Part shown: positions 40,569 to 50,600 of the stretch, piece after piece | Position numbering within the stretch: the stretch's first letter is position 1 | How the letters are laid out: each line of letters starts with the position of its first letter | Origin: Bacillota bacterium | GTDB taxonomy: Bacteria > Bacillota > Clostridia > DSM-8532 | Length of the DNA stretch: 64,000 nt | Direction of reading: 5' to 3' | Assembly (NCBI GenBank): GCA_023415825.1 | Contig: JAEZJF010000009.1 | Coordinates: forward strand, 93,859 to 157,858 | Position numbers and translations under genes: made by a program | Notes under the pieces: generated by a model | Database searches by the model: none | Seen by the model: the letters and a program-made list of their open reading frames with translations, nothing else | What the model was told of the DNA's origin: nothing

Positions 40569-40672
40569 GGCCCATCATCCCTGCCAAGTTTATCCTCTAG
40601 TGTTCTCCTATTTTATCATATTAAGCAAAACCCGGACAAATATTTTAAAGTTTTTTTCTTCGAACAAAACGA

Positions 40673-40704
40673 AGATAGCTGCCTTAAATCTAAAGCAGCT
40701 ATCT
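40673..40704 (-). terminator. Hairpin after ftsH
   Basis: AGATAGCTGC and GCAGCTATCT form a perfect 10-bp stem with a 12-nt loop. On the minus strand it is followed by TCGTTTTG. It lies between ftsH and the metH operon. Confidence 0.6.
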
Positions 40705-40764
40705 AAAAGTTACCTATATTGCCGGTTCAACATTTCTAAGAGTGACTCTGTCCATCAAAAAAGC

Positions 40765-42606
40765 TTACACATTTACGGGCGCATTGTAGCCGTTTTTAAA
40801 GATCTCCTCAAATTCGTCGGAATCCAGGCGCTCTTTTTCGAGGAGAGCCTTGGTAATATCCTCAAGCCTTTGCATGTTCTCGGTGAGGATCTCTTTAACT
40901 CTGGCATAGGAGTCGTCGATGATTTTCTTGATCTCAGTATCAATCTTTGCTGAGATTTCCTCGCTGTAATTACGGGTATGCCCATAGCTCTTGCCCAGGA
41001 AAACCTCATCGTTTTCATCGCCGAATACGAGATTGGAGAGCTCCTCGCTCATACCATACTTGGTGATCATATTACGCGCGATGCCATTGGCACTCTTCAA
41101 ATCACCGGATGCACCGGTGCTGATTTCACCTAAGACCAGTTCCTCCGCAGCCCTGCCGCCAAGGCTTACAACAATTTGCTCAATAAGCTGAGCCTTTGTG
41201 GTATACTGCCTATCCTCATCGGGCTTGAAGGAGGTAAAGCCTCCGGCCCGGCCTGAAGGAACAATGGTTACTCTGTCAACCTTGACAGTGGTGGAAACAA
41301 CACGGACTGCAATGGCATGGCCCGCCTCATGGTAAGCAGTAAGCCGCTTTTCCTTGTCGCTGATGACACGGCTCTTCTTTTCCGGACCCATCATGACCTT
41401 ATAATTGGCTTCTTTTATTTCAACCATGGAGATATCTTTACGATTCTTACGAGCTGCCAAAAGGGCCGCCTCATTGAGGAGATTCTCCAGGTCTGCTCCT
41501 GTAAAGCCGGGCGTAGTCTTGGCAATATCCTTCAAATCCACGTCGGTTGCCAGGGGCTTGTTCTTGGAATGAACCTTCAGAATGGCCTCGCGTCCCTTGA
41601 TGTCGGGATAGCTTACTACAACCTGCCTGTCGAAACGTCCCGGACGCATAAGTGCGGGATCAAGAATGTCAGGACGGTTGGTGGCAGCCAGAATGATAAC
41701 GCCCTCGTTAATTCCGAATCCGTCCATTTCAACCAGGAGCTGATTCAGGGTCTGCTCACGTTCATCATGGCCACCGCCGAGGCCTGCGCCTCTATGACGG
41801 CCTACAGCGTCTATTTCATCAATAAAAATAATACTGGGCGCATTTTTTTTGGCCTGTTCAAAAAGGTCACGGACACGGGATGCACCGACACCTACGAACA
41901 TTTCCACAAAGTCGGAACCACTGATGGAAAAGAAGGGAGTTCCGGCTTCACCTGCTACGGCTTTTGCAAGAAGAGTTTTACCGGTACCGGGAGGTCCCAC
42001 CAAAAGGACACCCTTTGGAATACGGGCACCAAGCTCCACAAACTTTCTGGGTTCTTTCAGGAATCCTACTATTTCCTCAAGCTCTTCCTTCTCTTCATCG
42101 GCACCGGCTACGTCGTTAAAACGCACCTTCATTTTGCCGTCATCATTGACCATGCGCGCTTTGCTCTTACCAAAGGACATGACGCGATTGCCGCCGCCCT
42201 GGGACTGCTGGATGAAGAAAATCCAGAAGAATACAAAGAGAATGACCATGGCAAACATGGGAAGCATTTCGAGCCACCACGGCGGGCTGGCTTTCTTCTC
42301 AATATCGAAATTCTGGAGCTTCCCGGAATTGTAGGAGTCATCCAGTAGATTTATAAAAGCTTCCTGTGACAGAAAGCTGATATTATAGCGATAATCAGCG
42401 GATAAGTTGCCTGATGCCTTTTCCAAAATAACTTCTGCTTGAAGCGTTCTTACCAGTACGCTTTTTACATTACCGGCATCGAGTTCCCGACGAAAGTCGG
42501 AATATTTCATATCAGTTGGATTACTGATATTAGTGTACATCATGATGACCAGGGCCATAATCACAAATATGATGACATAAAAGCTGAAGCCCCTAACATT
42601 CTTCAA
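40765..42606 (-). CDS. ftsH: ATP-dependent zinc metalloprotease FtsH
   Basis: 613 aa membrane protease that removes misassembled membrane proteins and short-lived regulators. Two N-terminal helices (YVIIFVIMALVIMMYTNI; MLPMFAMVILFVFFWIFFIQ) flank a small external domain. The AAA module has GPPGTGKTLLAKAVAGEAG, IIFIDEIDAVGRHR and the SRH ATNRPDILDPALMRPGRFDRQ. The peptidase has TAYHEAGHAIAVRV with the HEXXH zinc site and a downstream Asp ligand. The start is TTG at 42606: AGGAGG at good spacing rules out the TTG three codons earlier, which would abut it. Confidence 0.96.
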   Translation of the reverse strand: MKNVRGFSFYVIIFVIMALVIMMYTNISNPTDMKYSDFRRELDAGNVKSVLVRTLQAEVILEKASGNLSADYRYNISFLSQEAFINLLDDSYNSGKLQNFDIEKKASPPWWLEMLPMFAMVILFVFFWIFFIQQSQGGGNRVMSFGKSKARMVNDDGKMKVRFNDVAGADEEKEELEEIVGFLKEPRKFVELGARIPKGVLLVGPPGTGKTLLAKAVAGEAGTPFFSISGSDFVEMFVGVGASRVRDLFEQAKKNAPSIIFIDEIDAVGRHRGAGLGGGHDEREQTLNQLLVEMDGFGINEGVIILAATNRPDILDPALMRPGRFDRQVVVSYPDIKGREAILKVHSKNKPLATDVDLKDIAKTTPGFTGADLENLLNEAALLAARKNRKDISMVEIKEANYKVMMGPEKKSRVISDKEKRLTAYHEAGHAIAVRVVSTTVKVDRVTIVPSGRAGGFTSFKPDEDRQYTTKAQLIEQIVVSLGGRAAEELVLGEISTGASGDLKSANGIARNMITKYGMSEELSNLVFGDENDEVFLGKSYGHTRNYSEEISAKIDTEIKKIIDDSYARVKEILTENMQRLEDITKALLEKERLDSDEFEEIFKNGYNAPVNV

Positions 42607-42742
42607 TAAATTCAACCTCCTGTAACGACCTGTTTTTAAGGCCTGTATGGGTTATATATAAAATATTACAACCATTTCAAATTATTATATTATGGTAACA
42701 TACCCAATATAAAAAAACAACATTATAACTTTTTTCGAAGCA

Positions 42743-43264
42743 TCATATTTCCTCTACAATGCATACGTCAGGCAGGTTACGGTATTTTTCGGCGTAGTCC
42801 AGACCGTAACCGATAACAAACTTATCGGGAATTATTATACCCTGATAATCAACTTCTAAATTCACCTTACGCCTTGAAGGCTTGTCTAAAATGGTACATA
42901 ATCTAACACTTGCACAATGCTTTGCCGCAAACAAATCCTTCAGGTATGTAAGCGTCAAACCTGTGTCAATAAGATCTTCTACAAGCAATACATGCTTACC
43001 GGTAATATCATAATCAATATCCTTTAAAATTCTGACCACACCTGAGGAAACCGTTGAATTGCCATAGCTGCTGACAGAAATAAAGTCTATGCTGACAGGA
43101 ATCTCGAGCTCCCGCACCAGATCGGACAAAAACATAAATCCACCCTTCAATACGCCGACCAGTAAAAGATCCTTGCCTTCATAATCCTTGGCAATCCTTG
43201 CGGCCAGTTCCCTGGTTTTTGCCTGTAGTTCTTCTCTGCTGATTAAAACCTTCAACTTTGCCAT
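42743..43264 (-). CDS. hpt: Hypoxanthine phosphoribosyltransferase
   Basis: 173 aa. Purine salvage: makes IMP or GMP from hypoxanthine or guanine with PRPP. Motifs: LLVGVLKGGFMFLSDLVREL, the PRPP loop VLLVEDLIDTGLTL, and PDKFVIGYGLDYAEKYRNLP at the end. ATG 43264 is preceded by TGGAGGAG and is preferred over an upstream in-frame start that would overlap tilS more. It lies in the conserved tilS-hpt-ftsH order. Confidence 0.95.
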   Translation of the reverse strand: MAKLKVLISREELQAKTRELAARIAKDYEGKDLLLVGVLKGGFMFLSDLVRELEIPVSIDFISVSSYGNSTVSSGVVRILKDIDYDITGKHVLLVEDLIDTGLTLTYLKDLFAAKHCASVRLCTILDKPSRRKVNLEVDYQGIIIPDKFVIGYGLDYAEKYRNLPDVCIVEEI

Positions 43265-43281
43265 GTTTAACTCCTCCATAA

Positions 43282-44694
43282 TTAAAGCCCCTCCCACGAA
43301 AGCACCCACACCCTTTGGGTGTCGGGTCGTGCCCTAAAGTCTTCTGAGGTTCTCATGCCAATAATCCAGATGATCCTTTGGTCTATTGCAACCAATGGAA
43401 TTCTCGAGCGCTTATCCCATGGAACCTTTTGATCAATAAAGTAATCTTTTAATTTCTTTTCTCCTCCGGCTCCATAAGGACGAATGCGGTCTCCGTCGTT
43501 GCGGTTCCTTAGAGTTATTCCACATTTTAGCTTATCATAATCAAAGAGTTGAATAAATGCATTTTCTTTTATTGTATCCGGGTTGCCATAAAGCAGGAAC
43601 GCCTCATTTCCCGGTAAAAGGGCGGCATGTAAAATTCCTCCAGCCTGTTGAGCCCTTATTGTTCCTTCATCGGGAATCGGATAGGTATAGGGCTCCTGAG
43701 CTTCTATCTCCTGCCTTGAAAAAATCAGCTTATCATAGGAAATCCGTGCTTCAATCCCTTTAGGTAACCGTATTTTTTTCCCTGTATGGCCGCTGCGGCA
43801 TAGTTCCATTATTTGGTCAACATGCACCTGCTCAAGATTTTTTCGATTGGTGTTTATTCTCTCCCAAGCACGCCTGATTATCCTTTTTATTATGGATGCG
43901 GAAAAGCTTTGGAGATCTTTTAGGGACAACTCAATATGATCATTTTCTGAAAGAAGCACAACTTGGTATGCCTTTTCTGCGGCCTCTTCAATATAATCCC
44001 TATCTTCTCTAACAATATGAGACAACCTGACAAGCTGTGTGGTCGGATCAACTCCAAACATTTCCTGAATCATGGGAAACAGTACATTTCTGATACGGTT
44101 CCTGGTAAATTCGCCGGTGAGGTTGCTGCTGTCAATGCGAAAAGAAATCCCGTTAGCCTCAAGATATCGAAGGATTTGTGCCCGCCCTGCGTTTAAAAGG
44201 GGCCGGATGACATATCCTTGTTTCATATTCATGCCGCACAGCCCATCCAGGCCCGTTCCCCGTAAAATATGGAGCATGAGGGTCTCGGCCTGGTCTTCCC
44301 GGTGGTGTGCCACGGCCACGGCATTCGCGCCGGTTTCCTCCATGACCTCACGAAAAAGTCTGTAGCGGACTTCACGTCCGGTTTCCTCAAGAGAGCCTCC
44401 CTGCTCATGGCACAATCTCTTGAGATCCACCCGGAAGGTTTTCAATGCTATACCCCAGCTTGCGCAAAGAGCCTCCACAAAGGCTTGATCCTCGTCGGCC
44501 TCCCGGCCTCTCAAGCCATGGTGTACATGAACAGCGATAATATTAAGTTCAAGCTCATTTCTAAACTCAGACAACACCTTAAGGAGGCAAACCGAATCGG
44601 CCCCTCCTGACAGCCCAACCACCACACCTTCTCCTTTTTGAAGGAGGGAGTGTTTTATTATATCTTTCCTAATTTGCTCCAGCAAGCTACTCAT
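43282..44694 (-). CDS. tilS: tRNA(Ile)-lysidine synthase
   Basis: 470 aa. Converts the wobble C of the CAU-anticodon tRNA-Ile to lysidine, using ATP and lysine. The PP-loop motif is VVGLSGGADSVCLLKVLSEF (near residue 27). AVHVHHGLRGREADED and AVAHHREDQAETLMLHILRGTGLDGL follow the family order. The C-terminal region (GDRIRPYGAGGEKKLKDYFID and PLVAIDQRIIWIIGMRTSE) is the TilS substrate-binding domain. ATG 44694 is preferred; a TTG at 44721 is in frame and abuts dnaB. Confidence 0.95.
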   Translation of the reverse strand: MSSLLEQIRKDIIKHSLLQKGEGVVVGLSGGADSVCLLKVLSEFRNELELNIIAVHVHHGLRGREADEDQAFVEALCASWGIALKTFRVDLKRLCHEQGGSLEETGREVRYRLFREVMEETGANAVAVAHHREDQAETLMLHILRGTGLDGLCGMNMKQGYVIRPLLNAGRAQILRYLEANGISFRIDSSNLTGEFTRNRIRNVLFPMIQEMFGVDPTTQLVRLSHIVREDRDYIEEAAEKAYQVVLLSENDHIELSLKDLQSFSASIIKRIIRRAWERINTNRKNLEQVHVDQIMELCRSGHTGKKIRLPKGIEARISYDKLIFSRQEIEAQEPYTYPIPDEGTIRAQQAGGILHAALLPGNEAFLLYGNPDTIKENAFIQLFDYDKLKCGITLRNRNDGDRIRPYGAGGEKKLKDYFIDQKVPWDKRSRIPLVAIDQRIIWIIGMRTSEDFRARPDTQRVWVLSWEGL

Positions 44695-44721
44695 CCCTTG
44701 CCCGTTTCCCTGAAAGTGCAA

Positions 44722-46068
44722 TCAACCCTTGTTTTGATAGGGCTGTTCATCAAACATACGATTCCCGAACTTGGTGTATTGCGGGATCCAAGCCAGCTCT
44801 ACCGTACCTGTCGAACCGTTTCTGTGCTTGGCCATTATAACTTCGACTATATTACGTTTCTCCGATTCCTCATTGTAATAATCATCCCGATAGAGAAACA
44901 TGACCATGTCCGCGTCCTGCTCAATGGCACCCGATTCTCTCAAATCGCTCAATATGGGGCGATGGTCGGTTCTCTGCTCTGGTGCACGGCTGAGCTGGGA
45001 AAGCGCTATAATAGGAACATTGAGCTCCTTGGCCATTATTTTCAGCGAACGGGAGATGTCGGAAATCTCCTGTTGACGGCTATCACTCTTTTTTCTACCC
45101 TCCATCAACTGGAGATAGTCAATGATGACCATTCCCAAGCCCTTATCCATTTTGAGCTTGCGTAGCTTTGACATCATCTCCATGGTATTGATGCTGGCAT
45201 TATCATCTATATATATAGGCGATTTTGAAAGAGGACCTAATGAAAAGCCGATCTTCTTCCAGTCCTCAGCCTCAAGCTTACCGGTACGCATTTTCTCAAG
45301 CTCCACCATGGATTCAAGAGACAGGATTCTGTTTACAAGCTGAACCCGGGACATTTCAAGACTGAAGATGGCCACGGGAAACTTGCGAAGGGCAGCGTTA
45401 ACTGCGATATTCAGAACAAAGGACGTCTTACCCATGGCAGGACGGGCTGCAATAAGAATAAGGTCCGAGCTCTGAAAGCCTGATGTTTTGCGATCCAAAT
45501 CTAAAAATCCGCTGGGCACACCCGTCAAATCACCCTTGTTCTGACAGAGCTCCTCCAACTGTGAAAATGTTTGATCCAGAACGGTGTTTATGGATTCCAA
45601 ACCAGTTCGATTCAAACCCTGAGAGATATCAAAAATAATTTTCTCAGCCTCGTTGAGTACCTCCGTACCCTCCATGGCACCCTGGTATCCCAAGTCCACA
45701 ATTTTTCCTGAAACAGCGATAAGGCTTCTCAATAAAGCCTTATCCAGAATAATCGACACATAATGGGATACATTGGCGGTTGTAGGAACGGCGTTGGCCA
45801 AATGGGCAATATAGTCCACATCTCCGATTTTCTCAAGGGTACCGCGTCTTGAAAGGGTATCCGAAACCGTTACAATATCAACCGGCAGGCTCTCCTCGTA
45901 GAGGGTCATAATCGCCTCATATATTTCCTTGTGCTTTTCTAGGTAAAAAGCCTCTGCCTTAAGCCTACCGCTTACCTCCGACAGAGCATTGCGGTCAATT
46001 AAAAGCGACCCCAATACAGATTGCTCCGCCTCCACATGGTGGGGCGGGATCCTCGTTAAATCGTCCAT
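44722..46068 (-). CDS. dnaB: Replicative DNA helicase DnaB
   Basis: 448 aa. The N-terminal helical domain starts RIPPHHVEAEQSVLGSLL. After a linker the RecA-like motor has ARPAMGKTSFVLNIA (Walker A, near residue 208), LGMVIIDYLQLM (Walker B) and LSDLRESGAIEQDADMVMFL. It unwinds DNA ahead of the fork as a hexamer. CCGGGGGGTACA precedes the ATG. It is 17 bp downstream of rplI and followed at once by tilS. Confidence 0.96.
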   Translation of the reverse strand: MDDLTRIPPHHVEAEQSVLGSLLIDRNALSEVSGRLKAEAFYLEKHKEIYEAIMTLYEESLPVDIVTVSDTLSRRGTLEKIGDVDYIAHLANAVPTTANVSHYVSIILDKALLRSLIAVSGKIVDLGYQGAMEGTEVLNEAEKIIFDISQGLNRTGLESINTVLDQTFSQLEELCQNKGDLTGVPSGFLDLDRKTSGFQSSDLILIAARPAMGKTSFVLNIAVNAALRKFPVAIFSLEMSRVQLVNRILSLESMVELEKMRTGKLEAEDWKKIGFSLGPLSKSPIYIDDNASINTMEMMSKLRKLKMDKGLGMVIIDYLQLMEGRKKSDSRQQEISDISRSLKIMAKELNVPIIALSQLSRAPEQRTDHRPILSDLRESGAIEQDADMVMFLYRDDYYNEESEKRNIVEVIMAKHRNGSTGTVELAWIPQYTKFGNRMFDEQPYQNKG

Positions 46069-46085
46069 TGTACCCCCCGGAAAGC

Positions 46086-46541
46086 TTATGCAGTCTGATC
46101 GTTTTCCACCCTGACCTTTAGCTTTGCGGTCACTCCCGCATAGAGCTTGACCTCAACCTCGGTTTCACCCAGAGCGCGGATAGGTTCGGGAAGATTGATC
46201 ATCTTTTTATCTATGGTCAGTTTATGCTGATCCTTCAGACGTTCTGCTATCTCTTTACCGGTAATGGAGCCGAAGAGCTTACCGTTAGCTCCCGCCTTGG
46301 ACTTGACAGTAACTGTGACATTGGCTATTTTCGCTCCCAGTGCCCTGGCATCGGTGAGCTCCATATCCTTGCGGTGCTTTTCGGCATTCTGCTTGGCCTT
46401 GGCTTCATTTACGGCCGAGGTCGTTGCCTCGGCAACAAGCCCTTTGGGAATAAGAAAATTTCTTGCATAGCCATCATTAACGTCAACAATCTGATCTTTT
46501 TTACCAAGAGTCTTGACATCCTGCTTTAAAATAACTTTCAT
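46086..46541 (-). CDS. rplI: 50S ribosomal protein L9
   Basis: 151 aa. N-terminal MKVILKQDVKTLGKKDQIVDV and GYARNFLIPKGLVAEAT form the L9 rRNA-binding domain, then a long helix (AKAKQNAEKHRKDMEL) and the C-terminal domain with KLFGSITGKEIAERLKDQH. GGAGGTTGCACG precedes the ATG. The order rpsR - (MazG-like) - rplI - dnaB is standard for Clostridia, apart from the inserted small gene. Confidence 0.96.
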   Translation of the reverse strand: MKVILKQDVKTLGKKDQIVDVNDGYARNFLIPKGLVAEATTSAVNEAKAKQNAEKHRKDMELTDARALGAKIANVTVTVKSKAGANGKLFGSITGKEIAERLKDQHKLTIDKKMINLPEPIRALGETEVEVKLYAGVTAKLKVRVENDQTA

Positions 46542-46594
46542 CGTGCAACCTCCATTCTATCGATTCGGAATGAAATGTCGGCTGCTCCCATGTG

Positions 46595-46933
46595 CTACGA
46601 TGCGTTTCCCGATTGGGAAGCTCCGCTTCTGGTACGGGATAAAGCAGACAAATCTCCGAAATATTTCTCTGTTTCATGCTCCTGCAGCAGGCCAAGACGA
46701 ATCTTGGACGTTATCTGCTTTTCAACGGCGGGATAATCAAGACCCAGCCTTCTGGAAAGAAGATAACTGATGATGATGGCATCCGACAGTGTATCGAGAG
46801 CCACATCCCTGATATCCTCACAGGTTTCCGAAGCCATTTCGGCATAAAGATGGGAAACTGCGAGGAGCAGGTCACTTTTAAGACTTTCAATCAGCCGCAT
46901 ATTCTTGGTGATATCCATTCCTTTAAGATTCAT
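46595..46933 (-). CDS. MazG-like protein
   Basis: 112 aa, mostly helical. MDITKNMRLIESLKSDLLLA, MASETCEDIRDVALDTLSDAIIISYLLSRRLG resembles the short MazG-like proteins found beside rplI in Clostridia. Full catalytic MazG metal motifs (EEXXE and EXXD) are not clearly present, so pyrophosphatase activity is uncertain. The low-complexity tail is Ser/Arg rich. It lies between rpsR and rplI on the same strand. Confidence 0.7.
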   Translation of the reverse strand: MNLKGMDITKNMRLIESLKSDLLLAVSHLYAEMASETCEDIRDVALDTLSDAIIISYLLSRRLGLDYPAVEKQITSKIRLGLLQEHETEKYFGDLSALSRTRSGASQSGNAS

Positions 46934-47089
46934 TTTATCACTTCCACCCCAACTTGTCAGAAACTATTAATACGAAGTATCAATAATCTCGGTGTTATTA
47001 TAACATTGGACGGGATGCAAGTTCCAATTTCCCGAAGGCTCTTTTTGCGGCTGGTACATTAAAGTTTAGAGTTACGTTAATTGAAAATA

Positions 47090-47118
47090 CAGCCTATAGA
47101 TAACAAATCTATAGGCTG
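47090..47118 (-). terminator. Terminator after rpsR
   Basis: CAGCCTATAGAT and ATCTATAGGCTG form a perfect 12-bp stem with a 5-nt loop; on the minus strand TATTTTC follows. A second small hairpin GTAACGCT/AGCGTTAC lies at 47138-47165. This separates rpsR from the rplI operon. Confidence 0.75.
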
Positions 47119-47196
47119 TTCAGTATCCTATGAAGCAAACCATCGTGTAACGCTACAATAGAGCGTTACTCTAACCTCTGAAGCGAGGTAGTTTTA

Positions 47197-47496
47197 TTAG
47201 TCAGTTGTATAAGGCAATAAGGCAATATGGCGGGCTCTCTTGATAGCTACTGTCAGTTGACGCTGATGCTTTGCACAGCATCCGGAAATTCTTCTGGGAA
47301 GAATCTTTCCCTTTTCTGACAAGAACTTTCTTATTTTCATGAGATCCTTGTAATCTATATCTTCCACCTTATCGACACAGAACTGGCATACCTTACGCTT
47401 TGCCCTTCTCATGCCTCCACGGCCACCCATTCTACCTTCGCCGCCGCTGTTGCTGCCGCCCTTTCTAGGGCCTCTATCTTTTTTCATTTCAGACAT
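47197..47496 (-). CDS. rpsR: 30S ribosomal protein S18, zinc-binding form
   Basis: 99 aa. The C-terminal part CQFCVDKVEDIDYKDLMKIR, FLSEKGKILPRRISGCCAKHQRQL, IKRARHIALLPY is S18. CQFC and CCAKH supply four cysteines for zinc. The N-terminal 30 residues are a Gly/Arg-rich tail. AAGGAGGCATTC precedes the ATG. The usual upstream genes rpsF and ssb are not in this window; a GGDEF/EAL gene stands there. Confidence 0.96.
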   Translation of the reverse strand: MSEMKKDRGPRKGGSNSGGEGRMGGRGGMRRAKRKVCQFCVDKVEDIDYKDLMKIRKFLSEKGKILPRRISGCCAKHQRQLTVAIKRARHIALLPYTTD

Positions 47497-47622
47497 TTTA
47501 AAGAATGCCTCCTTCCAAGACTCTTTCTCGTTTATAAGGCATACACGCTTTTTATTTTTCTCTATCTATCCGTCATGCTATTTTTATAGCTAAATAAATA
47601 TATCACAAACCAAATGAATATG

Positions 47623-50600
47623 TCAATCCATGAGCCTTAAAACTTGTTCTTCCGGTAGGGGCCTGCTGAAAAGATAGCCCTGAATACGCTCACAATGTCG
47701 TCTTTGAAGATAATCAAACTGGTTTTCCGTTTCGACACCCTCTGCTACGATGCTGAGCCCCAGCTTGCGCCCTATATCCACTATGGAGCTGATGAGCAGA
47801 CTCTTTTCCTTAACCTGACCGATGTTGTCGATAAAGCTTTTATCAATTTTTAAGGTGTTGATAGGTATTTTGGTCAGGTAGTTCAGAGATGAATAGCCTG
47901 TTCCAAAATCATCCAAGGCAATCCGAACACCCTTGTTTCTCAGCAAAATAATATTGTGAAGCACCAGTTCCACTGATTCCATCATGGCCGATTCGGTAAT
48001 TTCAAGCTCAAGGTTGTCAGGATAAAGCTCATATTTCTCAAGCAGACATAGAACCGTTTCAGCAAAGTTTCTCTGGATCAGCTGAATAGGCGAGATGTTC
48101 ACAGACATAATAAGGTAGCGATGGCCTTGATCATGAACCTTTTTTAAGAACTTCAAGGCTTCTTCAAGTATCCATTCTCCAAGGGGTATAATGAGCTTGG
48201 ACTCCTCTGCAATGGGAATAAATTTAGCAGGCGATACCAGGCCCATGCTCTTGCTTTTCCAACGAACCAGCGCTTCCAGACCCATGATGCTTTTATCCCT
48301 GGACCAATACTGGGGTTGATAGTAAAGTAAAAATTCACCATGATCCAATGCGGCTTTGAGAGAGTTTCTCAAGTTCAGGCGTTCCACAATAGCATCATTC
48401 ATTTCCTGGTTATAGAAAACATACTTGCATAATTTTTCATTAGCCTTATACATGGCAGTATCGGCATTCTTTAAAAGATCATCAAAGCAATCGGCATCCT
48501 TGGGATAGAGGGAAATACCTATGGTAATGGAGAGATTGATATTGTATTCATTGATCTTAATAAAGCCCTCCAGGTAATAAATGAGATTTTCTACGAATTC
48601 GGTCAAAGCCTCTTCGGACGTGTAGTCCCATACCATAATGGTAAATTCGTCTCCACCCAGCCTGGAAATGTACATTTTATCAGTACAAATCTCTTTTAAG
48701 CGCTTGGAGACTGCAATTAAAAGCTTGTCCCCTATGTTATGACCGTAGGAATCATTAATAAGCTTAAAATTCTCAAGATCAATAAAAATCAGAGCAATGC
48801 TGCCATCGGTTTTAATCTTTATGGCATTGAAATTCTCAATGAGGTTGCTTCGGTTGGAAAGGCCTGTGAGGCTGTCATAGTATGCAAGCCTTTTAACTTT
48901 TTCCTCAATTTCCTTCCTGGGTGAAATGTCGGTATATGAGCCTGCCATTTTGACGGGATTGCCGTCTGCATCCCATAAGGCCTTGCCTACGGTATATACC
49001 CATTTAATATTTCCCTTAGGGGTTTTTATGCGATATTCACATTCATAGTAAGGTGTCCTTTTTTCTAGGTGCTCATCATAGGCAAACCTGGCAATTCTGC
49101 GGTCCTCGGGAAGAACAAAATCCAGCCAGTCCTGTTCCTTGCCTTTGAACTCATCCTTTGTCATGTCAAATATTTCATACCATTTGTCAGAATAGAAATG
49201 GGTGTTGGTTGCCATATCCCAGTCCCATATACCGATATTGGAGGCTTCTACCACCAGGTTATGCCTTTGGTCCTTTTCCTGAAGCATGATTTTTTGCTGG
49301 ATAAGTTCGTCAAGTTGATCCTTAAGCTCTTCTTCAGAAGCCGCCAATTCCTCATAAACTGCTGATAATTCCTCATGCTTCTCAATAAGGTCAACCTCGG
49401 ATTTAACGCGATCAGAAATATCAACACCCATGAGCTCATATGCTATTACGGCATCGTCCCGATCTAAAACGTTGAGGTTAAAGATGACATGTCGGACTTC
49501 CCCTTCCTGTGTCCGGATGCCAAGCTCGAAGTTGCTCTCCTTAATGCCGTTATTGTTATCCTCTATTATTTTTTGCAATTTTTTCTGATCCTTTAGGTTT
49601 AAGAAATCATAGATGCGCAAGGTCTTGACGACTTCGTTCTGGGTATATCTAAACCGCTCTTCCGCATTGACATTAAAGTCCAGTATGACACCATCCTCCA
49701 AAAAGGAGATAATAATGATATTGGCGGTTTCTATGGCGCTTTTGAGAGATTGCTCCTCATGCCTTATCTTTCTGTTGAGCACAGCGAAATATATTGTAAT
49801 AAAAAGTAGGACCAAGCCGAAGATACAGGCGACCGAAGCCATAAAGACCAATATGGGATTGGCATTATTAAAGGCTTCTGACATGGGTGTTGTGGCAGCA
49901 AAGCTCCAAGGCGTATTTTGAATTTTGGTAAAACCCATATATTTTTTCTGGCTTAAATAAGTGTATGAGCCTGAATCAGTCTCTCCCAGAATCATTTGCG
50001 CTTCCAGGGCCGCAAGCTCCGTCAGGCTGGAGTCGCTCCTGGCATCGAAAATGGAATTCACCCTATTTGCTACAAGGCTTCTATCCTTGTGTGCGATGGT
50101 GTCTCCCCTTTCATTGATGATATATCCATAGCCTTGTTTACCGAAAGTAATGTCTGCCACCAGGCGATTAAAGATCTCACTTGAATAAAGCGCACAAAGA
50201 GCACCTGTAATATCCTTGCCGTTATAAACAGGAACAGTAAAGGCTATGGGTAAATACCCCCTGGAAAAAGGCCGCTGAGAAAATGAGACCCTCCGCTCCC
50301 CTTTCATGGCCTGTATGAAGAATTCTTCATTGGCAACATCAAAGGTCTTCCCGAAAATACTGTGAAGGGTTCCTTCTTTTGTAATAAAAGCCAGCTCCAG
50401 TTCAGAATTAGAATGGTCAACTGCTTTTAATAAAGCCAGCTTGTCATCAATAGAGTTGTTTTTATTCCTGATAACATCCAGTTCAGAAATCGTTGTCAAA
50501 TTATCAAGACGCCTGTCGATGTCATTTTCTATCGTTTTGGCACCCTGCTTGGCAATTTCAATAAGTGATCGTTCTATCATATCGGTGAGGGCATTATGGG

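Noticed and set aside
41317..42348. 343-codon plus-strand frame opposite ftsH
   Set aside because: It mirrors the conserved AAA and protease coding sequence on the minus strand and has no family-like motifs.
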